Assembly (NCBI GenBank): GCA_022225965.2
Contig: JAKJXP020000127.1
Span: 1-64,000, forward strand
Direction of reading: 5' to 3'
Length of the DNA stretch: 64,000 nucleotides
Origin: Diatrype stigma
Taxonomy: Eukaryota; Ascomycota; Sordariomycetes; Xylariales; Diatrypaceae
Shown: positions 45,962-55,935 of the stretch, one piece after another
Layout of the letters: every line of letters starts with the position of its first letter
Numbering within the stretch: the first letter of the stretch is position 1
Position numbers and translations under genes: made by a program
The notes under the pieces: generated by a model
Told to the model about the DNA's origin: nothing
What the model saw: only the letters and a program-made list of their open reading frames with translations
The model's database searches: none

Positions 45962-47347
45962 CTAATCATACCAGATGGCGTTCATGCCGAAGCCCGGCTC
46001 GGGCACGCGGACGCGGGCCACGCGGGCCAGGAACTCGTCGCGCCAGCGGTAGATCTCGACCCAGCCCTCCTGGTCGTCGGTGAGGGCGAGCCACTCGTCG
46101 CTCCAGTCGCAGGGCGCGACGGCGTTGCTGTGGCCGCCGCTGGTCGGCGTCGGCTGCAGGCAGAGCTGCCGCTCCACCGACCCGCACTCGCGCAGCCGGA
46201 ACGCCGACACGTACCCCTGCAGGTCGAAGCTGTTGGCCCGGCTCGTCGCGAACAGGTACCGGCCCGACCGGCTCAGGCTGCACACGTCGCTGCGGTACAT
46301 GGGCTTCTCATCATCGCCGCCGCGCTTCCCGCCGCCGGGGATGCCCGGCGGGATCAGCGGCCACGAGTGCCGCGTCCACACCGGCATGCGCGTCGTCGGG
46401 TCCACCACGTACTCGCACAGCCGGTTGCCCGCCTCCATCAGCGCGTACAGGTAGTGGCCCGACGGGTGCATGGCCACCCAGCGCGGGTGGTCGCCGGGGT
46501 CGGGCGCGTCGACGCTGCCGACGAGCTCCAGCTCGGCCGAATCGGGCTCCGGCCCCGACCCCGACCCCGAATCCCGCTGGCACCGCCGCCGCCGGTGCAC
46601 CCACAGCTTGTTCGCCTTCAGGTCCGCCGAGTACAGGTACGTCTCGGTGGCGGGGTCGAACACCATGCCGTGGATGCCCGAGTCCGGCTGGTACTCGTAG
46701 TGCTGCACGGGGCGCTCGAGCGCGCCCGTCGCCGGGGACACGGCGAACACCGTGCCCCGCCCCGCGTGCGCGTAGAACGGGTTGCAGTAGACGGCGTAGG
46801 GCGGCTGCTGGGCCGCGAGCAGGAAGATGGCCCGCGTGTTGGTGGATGCTAGGCTTGCTTGCGCTATTTTTGAGTAGGTCAGGCACGGGGGTCACGGGGT
46901 AGGGTACGGGGTATGGGGTTACGGGGGAAGGCAGAGCGCCGAGGAGGAATAGAAGAAGGGGACTGACGGTCATGGTCCATCGGGTGCGAGGCTTCGTGGA
47001 CGATCTCGGTCGGGCTCTTCACCGCGAAGCTGGACCACTTCTTCATGGCCGCGCCGTATATGTTCTTCTTGGCATGCTAGACAGAGAGAGGCAGGGCAAG
47101 TCAGGAGAAGAAGATGGATATGGATATGGATATGGATATGGATATGGGTATGATCGGGTTTGTAGCGAAGAGTGATGATGATGATGATGCAACCACCTAC
47201 GTCAAAGGTCATCCATGAGATGGGCTCGTCGTGGGGAATCTCGGTGCGCTTCACCAGCTCCAGTGTCAACTTCTCGTCGTCGAATGCCACAGTGAATATG
47301 GCGCCGGGGGGAGTCCATGTCCCTATCATCAAGTGGTGTATCGGCAT
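45962..47347 (-). CDS. Carboxy-cis,cis-muconate cyclase (beta-propeller lactonizing enzyme)
   Basis: Three exons, 47347-47201, 47076-46968 and 46848-45962, giving 380 residues. The start MPIHHLMIGTWTPPGAIFTV, KKNIYGAAMKKWSSF, SPTEIVHEASHP, GIHGMVFDP, GDHPRWVAMHPSGHYLYAL, the EAGNRLCEYV strand and the ending PEPGFGMNAIWYD match the Neurospora-type eukaryotic 3-carboxymuconate lactonizing enzyme, a seven-bladed propeller. That enzyme converts 3-carboxy-cis,cis-muconate to 3-carboxymuconolactone in the protocatechuate branch of the beta-ketoadipate pathway. No signal peptide is visible, so it is cytosolic. Length fits the family. It is divergent from an intradiol dioxygenase 1.85 kb away. Exon 3 is very GC-rich; intron 1 carries TATGGA and GATGAT microsatellites. 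A paralogue acting on another muconate is possible. Confidence 0.93.
47113..47190 (+). repeat. Microsatellites in intron 1 of the cyclase gene
   Basis: A TATGGA hexamer run (about 47113-47148) and a GATGAT trinucleotide run (about 47173-47189) fill much of the 124-nt intron 47200-47077. Length change here would alter intron size. Confidence 0.9.
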
Positions 47348-49193
47348 CCTGCCTCCTTTTTTCTTTTTTTTTCTTTCTCCCCTTCTTGCTTCTTCCGGTA
47401 CACGTCTCCCTCTCCCCTATCCTGCTTGGTAGAGCTCACTGTCTGTCCTCGCCTCTTGTCTCTCTCACGATACGTCGAGTCTGTGCGTCTCCCGCTGGGT
47501 CGAGTCGGATTGCAATGAGTTATGTCATGTAGCTGGCCGCATTCGAGAATGTGATGGTATTTTCACTCTACATAAGTAGGATCCCCGCCTAGAATCCCCA
47601 ACCGTTATGCGAACCTAAATTCGATGCCCCCTTCATACTACGTAGTGAGGGCAATTGCGTACAATTACGTGCCAATAGGAGATGTCTACAACCTGCTTTT
47701 CCTAGGGACATGCATATAGGTAGGTACCTAGGTAGGTATGCAATAACCCACTGTCCAACGACTCACTAGGAACTAGGAACTAGGAACTAATTTACCCCAC
47801 GACCCCTCTTCTCCGTCCTCCATCTCCCCTACTCCCTACTCCCTATCCCTATAGCCCCTAACAAGCTGCATATGCAGTATTGTATTATACTACATATTTA
47901 AATACCTAGGTACCAATCTAAGCAGCCAAGGTACCTATTCACCTGTTCCAAGTCTCAATTCCAATCGCTTATCCCTTGCCCGTCCCTCAAGCTATTCTCC
48001 CCCGACATTGACGATCGGAGTAGTTCTTGTGGGGAAAGAATAACCCGCCGCGGCACAGGGGTCAAGTCGGCACCAATGGCGGTAAATAAGACGTAGATTC
48101 GTAGATTCTGTGGGGTCGGCACCGGCGGATCCGGGTCAAATTGCACACGCAAGTGGCTGGCTACTTGCTGGATCTCGATCACTTGCTCCGTCGTCAACTC
48201 GTCGCATACCTGCTTCTTCGACTCGACCGAATCCGACCACTGCATAGTGCTTAGCTGGATATAAGCCTTTCTGTGGCGCTGCCGATATATACCTAGGTAC
48301 ATATTGACACGACATGGCGTCCCAACCATCTACATTCTGGACTACTTGCACACCAAGACCATCTACTGGCTGACCTATATGTACGTAGTTGATCAGGTGG
48401 GAACCTTGGAACCTTGGAAGCCATCTACATACTGCGTAGGTAGGCACTACCTACCTAGATACACTAAAATATCACACCTTACCTCCCCCAGGTGCCTGCA
48501 ACAAGGTATACGCATATAGGCTAGGGAGAGAACGAAGGGCCCCATTGGGGGAAACTATGGGGGAAACTTTGGGGGAGCGTCACGGTAGGGCGATAATTCC
48601 CCCGACCAAGAACCTCATCGCCTGCCGCAAGGACCGTCCGATCCACCCCATCATCCACCACCCATCACCCACCACTTGACTTAGGTATAGCATGTGGCAT
48701 ACTACATTAGAGTTAAAGTTGCTGGGTTAGAGCTGGCGGGGTCGCGCTCTAGGCTCTGTCGGTATTGTCAACGGTCATGCCATTTATTGTCCCTTTCATT
48801 TGTCCGTCCCATCATCCGTTCCATGATCCGTTCCACTGCTATTGGCTGTGTCGCTACGAGTCCAAGATGGATGGGCTGTTATACTACTGGGTATAGATAC
48901 ATGTAGGTATAGATATACTACCCAGTAGGTAGCTTTCTCTCTATATATATCTCCGACTGGACGTCCTTTCCCCCTTTCTGCGCAAGAGAAGGTTCGTGTT
49001 TCATCCCATATCAACTATTCCTTCCCTTCCACTACCAGACCATTGCAACGAGTAGCGCCTAGAACTAGAAACCGGAGCGAATAAGAGTGATACCTACTTA
49101 ATCTGTTATTCTGTCACACGAACTTCTTGTTATCCCATATCTGCACGCCCCATCTTACCTTCGGAGAGAGTGGCAGAGAGAACACGCCCTAAT
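47348..49193. promoter_or_regulatory. Divergent intergenic region of the cyclase/dioxygenase pair
   Basis: 1.85 kb between two oppositely transcribed catabolic genes. It holds three copies of the palindrome TACCTAGGTA (47725-47734, 47903-47912, 48290-48299), an AGGAACT tandem at about 47768-47789, and a 10-bp inverted repeat (48884-48893 with 48919-48928). Shared regulation is an inference from orientation. Confidence 0.55.
48884..48928. repeat. Inverted repeat CTACTGGGTA upstream of the dioxygenase
   Basis: CTACTGGGTA (48884-48893) and TACCCAGTAG (48919-48928) are perfect reverse complements separated by 25 nt, about 270 bp before the dioxygenase ATG. It could bind a dimeric regulator or be chance within TAGGTA-rich sequence. 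Confidence 0.6.
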
Positions 49194-50304
49194 ATGGCGC
49201 CCGCGGCCAATGGCGTTTCTAACGGGGCGCAAGCCCCGACACCCTCTAAATATGACCCTACCTTCACCCAGCGTGTTCTCGACACGATGGGCCCGAAGAC
49301 GACCGAGAGGAACCGCGTCGTGCTCGGCTCCTTGATCCGGCATCTCCATGACTTCTCCCGGGAAGTCGAGCTGACCATAGACGAATGGATGGCTGGTGTC
49401 CACTTCGTCAATGCTGTTGGCCGCATCTACGCAGAATCGGGGCAGACGAGAAACGAAGCCCACAGGGTGTCGGATATCCTTGGGCTTGAATCGTACGTAG
49501 CTACTGCTCTGCTAGCTCACCACAACCAATGGTCCACCCGCTTCCCTACCATTGACTAACAACCATCATCCCCCCAGGCTCGTTGACGAAATTGCTCACA
49601 AGATCGTGTCGGACACGGGCGTGGACCCGACGTCGTCGGCCATCCTGGGCCCCTTCTGGTCGCCCAACGCGCCCTTCCGCGAGAACGGCGGGAGCATCAT
49701 CCAAAACCCGGCGCCTCACGGGGGGCGCGTGTGCCTCATGCACGGCGTCATCAGCGACCTCGTGACGGGCCGGCCCATCCCGGACGCCGTCCTGGACATC
49801 TGGCAGGCCTCGTCCAACGGCAAGTACGACTTCCAGGACCCGGAGAACCAGACGCCCAACAACCTGCGGGGCAAGTTCCGCACCGACGCCGACGGCAAGT
49901 ACTGGTTCTACTGCTACCACCCCACGGCCTACTCGCTGCCTACCAACGGGCCCTCGTACCAGCTGCTGCAGATGATGGACCGCCATCCTATGCGGCCGGC
50001 GCATATTCACATCATGGTAGGTGTTCTTCCTTCTTGCATCGCATACACGAGATGATGGGCTAGTCTGCTGCGAAAGCATCTCTTGCTGATACACTGGTGG
50101 CAGGTTACACATCCCGAGTACAAGGGTTGCACAACCCAGCTGTACCCTCGGGACGACCCATGGCTGGCGACGGATACGGTCTTCGCCGTCAAGGACGACC
50201 TGGTTGTCGATTTCCCACCGCTGAAGGGAGACGACAAAGCTGAGGTAGAGCTGAACTACAACGTAATCTTGGCGCCTAAGGACTATGCGGGGAAGACTTT
50301 CTGA
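49194..50304 (+). CDS. Intradiol ring-cleavage dioxygenase (catechol/hydroxyquinol 1,2-dioxygenase)
   Basis: Three exons, 49194-49492, 49578-50016 and 50104-50304, giving 312 residues. The N-terminal helical dioxygenase_N domain (about 24-105, [17 protein letters not shown]...) marks the catechol/hydroxyquinol branch rather than protocatechuate dioxygenase. The catalytic barrel carries the Fe(III) ligands Tyr183 (GKYDFQDP), Tyr218 (PTAYSLP), His242 and His244 (PAHIHIMV), with the 35/24/2 spacing expected of the family, plus [16 protein letters not shown] and [15 protein letters not shown]. It would open the ring of catechol or hydroxyquinol between the hydroxyls to give a muconate or maleylacetate, using O2, in the cytosol. 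It is divergent from the carboxymuconate cyclase. Which diol is used is not settled by sequence. Confidence 0.94.
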
Positions 50305-51868
50305 GCAGTCCCGTGTTTGTGTGTAAAGGGTCAACTGGGGTCGGTCATTCTATAAAAAGAATCACCATCGTTTCGAGGCTTTCCGGCGCTGTGGCCTTTC
50401 GGATTGGTCAAAATGAAATTGTTGCTTCGAGGGTGCCCCAGCTATGTACATAACCCTCATTTCATCCAGTATAATTAGCTGTACAGAACAGCACATTTGT
50501 ATATGCGAGTATGACGTTAAGCCAATAATCCAAGATGTTTGGCCGGCAAGCCAGTACCAGGGCATGTGGACAAGTTGGTGATTAACAGACCTACAATGTA
50601 CTTTGGTTGCACGCGATGAGAGCAATCAGTCTGGTTGGGCAGTCATTATTTCAGTGTCGAAGGTTGCAGAAGAGAAAGGTCTGCCAATCTGGAGCCCCCT
50701 AATCCACGTTTCAGGGGGTGAGGGGCGGGTATCAACTCTCTTACAATGCCGGCGAGACGCCACCAACCTTGGCAGATAACACCCCAATGACCAAGGGTGA
50801 TTGATGCAATCCGAATGCTCGAGTGTCAAATGATGGAAGAACTCGAATATAAGCCAGCAAATTCCAGACCGAGTCTTTTTCTCAAAGGCATCATGACAGC
50901 TCAATGGACAGTTGCCCCCCCCCCCCCCCCGGTTAGCTAGACAATATCTACGTATAATACCCCTGAACAGGTAAGTTCTTAAAACCGTACTTCCTATACT
51001 AGGAAACCTGGCATATTTGGGCTAATATAAAGGTCATGGAGGTTTATAGCCAGCAATGAACCAAGCACCATCCGTACGTGGGAGCTTGGGGGGTTCTAAA
51101 GCTTGCCTGGCAGTTTGTTTCAGTTCAATCAAATCAGTGATGAGAGAATATAGCCCAAGGTCAGAACCGGAGTCGTAGGCATTTTGAGGGTATTATATCT
51201 AGTTTATTGATAACTTGATGTTCGCACTATATTACAAGTTCGATCGCTCCTGAGTCACACTAAGGAGATCCCACCCCGACAACGCTCTTTGGGGTTCCTC
51301 TTACCCGACGGCATGACAGTACCATCAAGGCACTGAACACCAGCCCCACTCGCTATTTATACCTAAACGCGGTGAAAGAGCACGGAGGCTATCAAAGCAC
51401 GAAGCTCTGATTGCACAAGAGCTTTGGTTTGGACTCCGTGCCCCGGGGTGGTTTTTTACGGCCCAACAGCTCCCCTTAACTTCCTTCAAACCAATGTTGG
51501 GCAGCCGCCCAGCAGGTGAACATGAAAGAGCGGTAATGACAGTGGTAGATTATGTGCTCTATATGACAAGAGAGCCCTAAATCATAGCGAGTACTTTTAT
51601 TACACGCTTTCAAGGGGGCATCGGCGCGTATTCTATCTCACGGCGCACCCGGGCTCTCTAGTGGATCGCCCGAACCAGTCCACAGGAACGTAGAGTCCTA
51701 TGGCGTGACACGGGAATAGTCCGGATGCCGCGGTATTTGAATGGTTCCAATCGATGGATTCCGTCCTTTATTGTGATCAGGCCCAGGCGACTCGGCACTA
51801 GCTTTTGCGCCTTGTCGTGTCTCGAGACCCTTCTCCCCAGACGAATCGCCTAGTCTTCCGATAATCGT
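50305..51868. other. Intergenic, convergent 3' ends, with poly-C run
   Basis: 1.56 kb between convergent genes. It contains a 16-base poly-C tract at 50915-50930. I found no domain-bearing ORF on either strand. Confidence 0.55.
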
Positions 51869-53351
51869 CTAGGCAAAAGCACCAACAATCGACATACCAA
51901 TCGCTTGAAAACATTAGCACACAATGCATACTCCTTAGGAGAGGGGAAATCAACTTACCTCCGAGTAGCACCCACAAGAAAGCAATCTTCTTCTGCTTGG
52001 TGGTCAGGGTGTGGCTGGCCTCCTCAGAAAGGAAGTCCTCGGCAAGGAGGTCGACAAGCGCGGCGTAGATGAGCAGACCAGACGAGCTGTGGGAACCCAG
52101 TTAGCATCCATTGTCTGACAGACGTATAACCATAGCACGACACGGGATACTTACATTGCGTTGAAAACACCGACGATGATGAGACCGAAGGCACTGTTGG
52201 GGTCGTAGCTGTTGCGCGCGGCGAGTCCAATAGCCTGGCCGATGGGCGCGGTAGTACCGAAAGCGAAGACCAACAACCAGGGACGGATGCTACCCTTGGG
52301 GTAGGGGACAGCGGCGATACGGGAGCCAAGACCGAGACCCTCGAACATCTGGTGGAAGAGAATGGCAACCAGCAAGATGACGTAGCCCTCAATGGTGATA
52401 GAGACGGTCATACCGACGAAAACGGAGTGGAACAGGATACCACCCTCTAGCAGAGTGATGTTCATGGACATCTTCTTGTAGATCAGGGGGTCGACCGTCT
52501 GTCCCTCAACATCCCAGGTAGAAGTCTCGCTGGCGGCAACATCGGTGGTGGACTGGGGGCTGGTCGATCGGATCATGTTGACCATTTCGAGTCTCTGGCG
52601 CACGTACTGCTCGTAGAAGACGATGAACCAGGGAGGCATCTCGGAGACGGGGTGGCCGAGATCGGTGGGGCTCTTCAACGCAACCTGCTCCTCGTAGCGG
52701 GCTCGCTCCTCGTAAATCTGCCTGGCCATCTCCTTCTCGTAGGCAACGTCGTCCGCTTCGAAGCTGTTCGTGCCGGTGTTGGTTCGGGCGGGGCGGGGAG
52801 GGGCGACCATGGGCGCCGGGTTGGCCTCGAAGCCGGTGGCACCGCCATGGGAGTGACCGCCGATCTTGTTGTTCATCCACATCTCAATGACGAAGAGGCA
52901 GAACAGGGATCCCATCATGATAACACCGGGCATCGGGGGGTAGTCGTCGGTAAACAGATCCGGGAGGCAGGGATCCGAAAGACTGAAGAAAGCAGTGGGG
53001 AGAAGCTGTCCAATCTGTCAGCCCCTACGCATCTTGAATGCCGGCACGGCTGGTGAACTTACATGGACGAAGGCTGTCGCGATCAGAACACCCGTTCCGA
53101 AATGCTTGCAAGCAAAGAACACCTTCTCGGGGACCTTGAGCCAACTGATCTTCTTGGCCGCCACCGGGAAACCAGCACCAAGACACGAGGCCAACAGGAC
53201 CAAAACTATGGACCCGTTAGTAGTTATTCGGAGTAACCAAGACTGTAGATGGTCTTCTGAATAACTCACATAAACCAACAGTATGCAGGGCCACATCATA
53301 CTCGCCAGCCTCCTGGCCACCACCACACACGGGCTTTTCCATTCCAGACAT
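51869..53351 (-). CDS. ZIP-family zinc/iron transporter (Zrt1/Zrt2-like)
   Basis: Five exons: 53351-53270, 53205-53063, 53005-52155, 52086-51959 and 51903-51869, giving 412 residues. The N-terminus MSGMEKPVCGG is extracellular or lumenal. TM1 follows (HTVGLFLVLLASCLGAGFPV), then HFGTGVLIATAFVHLLPTAF. The loop between TM3 and TM4 holds GGHSHGG, a metal-binding His stretch, and a long acidic insert. TM4-5 carry HSVFVGMTVSITIEGY and LFHQMFEGLGLGSRI, the family signature. The last coding exon is only 35 nt and gives the ending AIGMSIVGAFA typical of fungal ZIPs. The family imports Zn2+ (some Fe2+) at the plasma membrane. High or low affinity cannot be judged. It is divergent from a CDF exporter gene. 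Confidence 0.94.
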
Positions 53352-55935
53352 TGTGATAAGGTTGTAAATTAAAAGATCGGAATCGGTAACGGATAAAGAT
53401 TGTGATAAAAATAGAATTAAAGAACGGACCCGTCCGCTGTTGTTCTGGAAGAATCACGAAAAGAGAGAGGAATAAACAAAAACACAGTAAAGCGAGTATG
53501 AAGATGAAGGAGCCCGGCAACCTTCGAATTTGGAATATAGGACGAAAAGGAGTCAATCCTTTTGCCAAGAGAAATGAAGTTATAAAAGAAGAAAGAGAAA
53601 GAAAAAAGGGGAAGACCGCGCACTTCCAACTCAGATCACTACAGTGCAACACAGCGAGGATAGAATGGTCTTGGAATTTTCTTGGGAAGAGCTGGCAGTC
53701 ATAGACCTTTAATACGGCGCATAGACATCCGGTGGTGATCAGTCCACATTTCAGGCACATCCGAATGCACATCAGATCATACTCGCCGCGCAGGACAGCG
53801 GCGAAAAGCAGACATTGATCTACATGAGGATGTTTGATACCATCGTGGAAGAGACAAACTAAGCTTTCTGCTAAGACACAGTCCTTGTCCTGGGGGACTA
53901 TAATCCACGGCCGATCAGCCAGCTCGCGCCATGCGATAGTTTCACAAGCTGTAATAGCAGACGCAGGTCGAGTAAATCTTAGCAATTATTTTCGAGGGTC
54001 CGCGAGATAAGTGTCGATCTTGTCGGGAGGTGGATGCATTGATGCTGGTAGGACCTTGGGCATGAGCCTTGTCTTGGCAAGCTTGAGGCTATCTTGGCGG
54101 AGCGAACCAACCCTCGTCAAATTACTACTGTACCAGCAGTGTTATTCTTAGACTGACCATACGGCCCGTGCCAAGCCAGAATGCCGGGTGGGACGCAGTT
54201 CGTCGGCAGTCATGCAGGATGTGCCTTGTGCCTTGCGTGCGAAACATTTCTAGCCTCACCCTCGCCGGTTGGAGCCAGTCAGGACAAAGTGCTTACTCTA
54301 CTTGGTACGCACTGGGGAGAGCCGCATCGGAACACCCTGGCGGGCTTGTTTGCTCGAAAAGCTGGCGGAGGGAGGGAGGTGAGGGAGGCGGCTCAATGAT
54401 AGCTTCGGCAGTGCAAGTGCGGCGAGGTGAACCGTGAGGATAGCTCGAAACGATCTTTGCCCAGGTCAGACTAGAGGCTCGTACTTGACAGGGTGGCTTG
54501 GCCTGGGGAAATTCTGACATTCAGGAAATCTCCGGCTAGGACGGCGTTAAACGGCTGACGAACCTGACTCCGCAGGCTTCGAGCATCAATTATCATACTC
54601 GAGAAGTCTGAGCTGTGAGATGTGGACCGTTTCAAGAACTCGCCCAGTCCTCCCAGTGTATCAGACTTCAGTGCCTCCTTGAGGCAGGCCTTGGCGATCG
54701 TCTCGCCCCCGTGTCCCCGTGCCCCCGTGCCCCCACTTGCAAGTCGCAACAGGACGTCAACAAGCAGTGACAGGCTGACAGGATGTAACAAGACCTCGAG
54801 GTTCCCCACGGTATCTGTGCCTTGTATATGTGTGTGTGTGAGCGCGCCTTCCCGTGTTTTCTGTGCCCTTTCTCCTTCTGCCGTCTGACAATGGAGTGAA
54901 ACAACTCCCCGGCCAATCGGGGGTTTAGGGATGCTTGGGATTTATACTAAAGATTGCAAACATCCCGTCGGCTCCCGGACGGATCGGCGCCCAACCCCAT
55001 GCTGACCCATGTCATGACCCCCTTGCCGATCGAGGACGGAAGCGCCACAGGTGAAATTTGCAACTCCAACGGGAGACTTTACCCAACCTATACAACCTTA
55101 TTTTATAATACTCCGACAAGCTAAACAAGCACCCGCGTGCCCTTTCCCTCCCTTGCCCTCCCCTCTTGTTTTGTTTTACCCTCATCCCGTAGTAAAAGCC
55201 CGTCGAGCGGTCGTCCGGTATCTACGTGTATAAGAATTCCCGTCTACGCCGCTTCTGCTAGGGCGTATGATGTTGCGATGTTGTCGTCATCTTGGTATCA
55301 ACCATTAACTAGGCCCGATTTTGAACCTGATATCCTTAACCCTGCTATCCTGAACCTGATATCTTGATAGCTGACAATGTCGGTCATGACCATAGGGTGC
55401 GGCCATACGAATACTGGCTGGCACGTAACCTGGAGTAATCCGAAGTGTGCGATTGATGCTGCAACCCGTGACTAACCCATAACCCATAGCCCGCAACTCG
55501 CAACCCGCCACCCGCAACTGTCAGGTTGAAGCAAGCTTATCAAGCTCGTGAACGTTTGGGCTGTTAGACACCAAGCAGTTTGGTCGGTTAGTGCCCGCTA
55601 AGCTGCCAAACCCCAGGTCCCATGTCAGCATGCGTGCCATGTTGGCTCTTGCCGATCGAGCAACCCCCCAACACCGCCAAGATGAAGGGGCATCGCTAGA
55701 ATGGCATAATCCAGGCGAACAAGCAGAATGCATGTAGATTAACTATGACGTAGCGTCTTCAACGTGGTATCGGTGTGCATTGGGTGCAATAGTTGGCTGC
55801 CTCCCGGACAGCCTAGCAGTGAGAGCCTGGTGTATAACTCTCGTCATATGCCCGACACAGCAATGAATTCCCTCCTTACATGGTGTTTTTATGTATTGTA
55901 TTGACTACTGCTGATCCAAGACAATCAAACTCAAT
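53352..55935. other. Divergent intergenic region between ZIP and CDF genes
   Basis: 2.6 kb. The left 350 bp, next to the ZIP start, is A/G-rich on the plus strand, that is pyrimidine-rich on the transcribed-gene strand, as in fungal leaders. Short open frames have no domains. I could not pick out a convincing zinc-regulator site by eye. Confidence 0.5.

Noticed and set aside
46130..46852. Long plus-strand open frames opposite the cyclase exon 3.
   Set aside because: They are GC-rich shadow frames, low-complexity (Arg/Ala/Val), without domains, and antisense to a well-supported gene. The same holds for frames opposite or overlapping the reductase at 37.7-38.7 kb.
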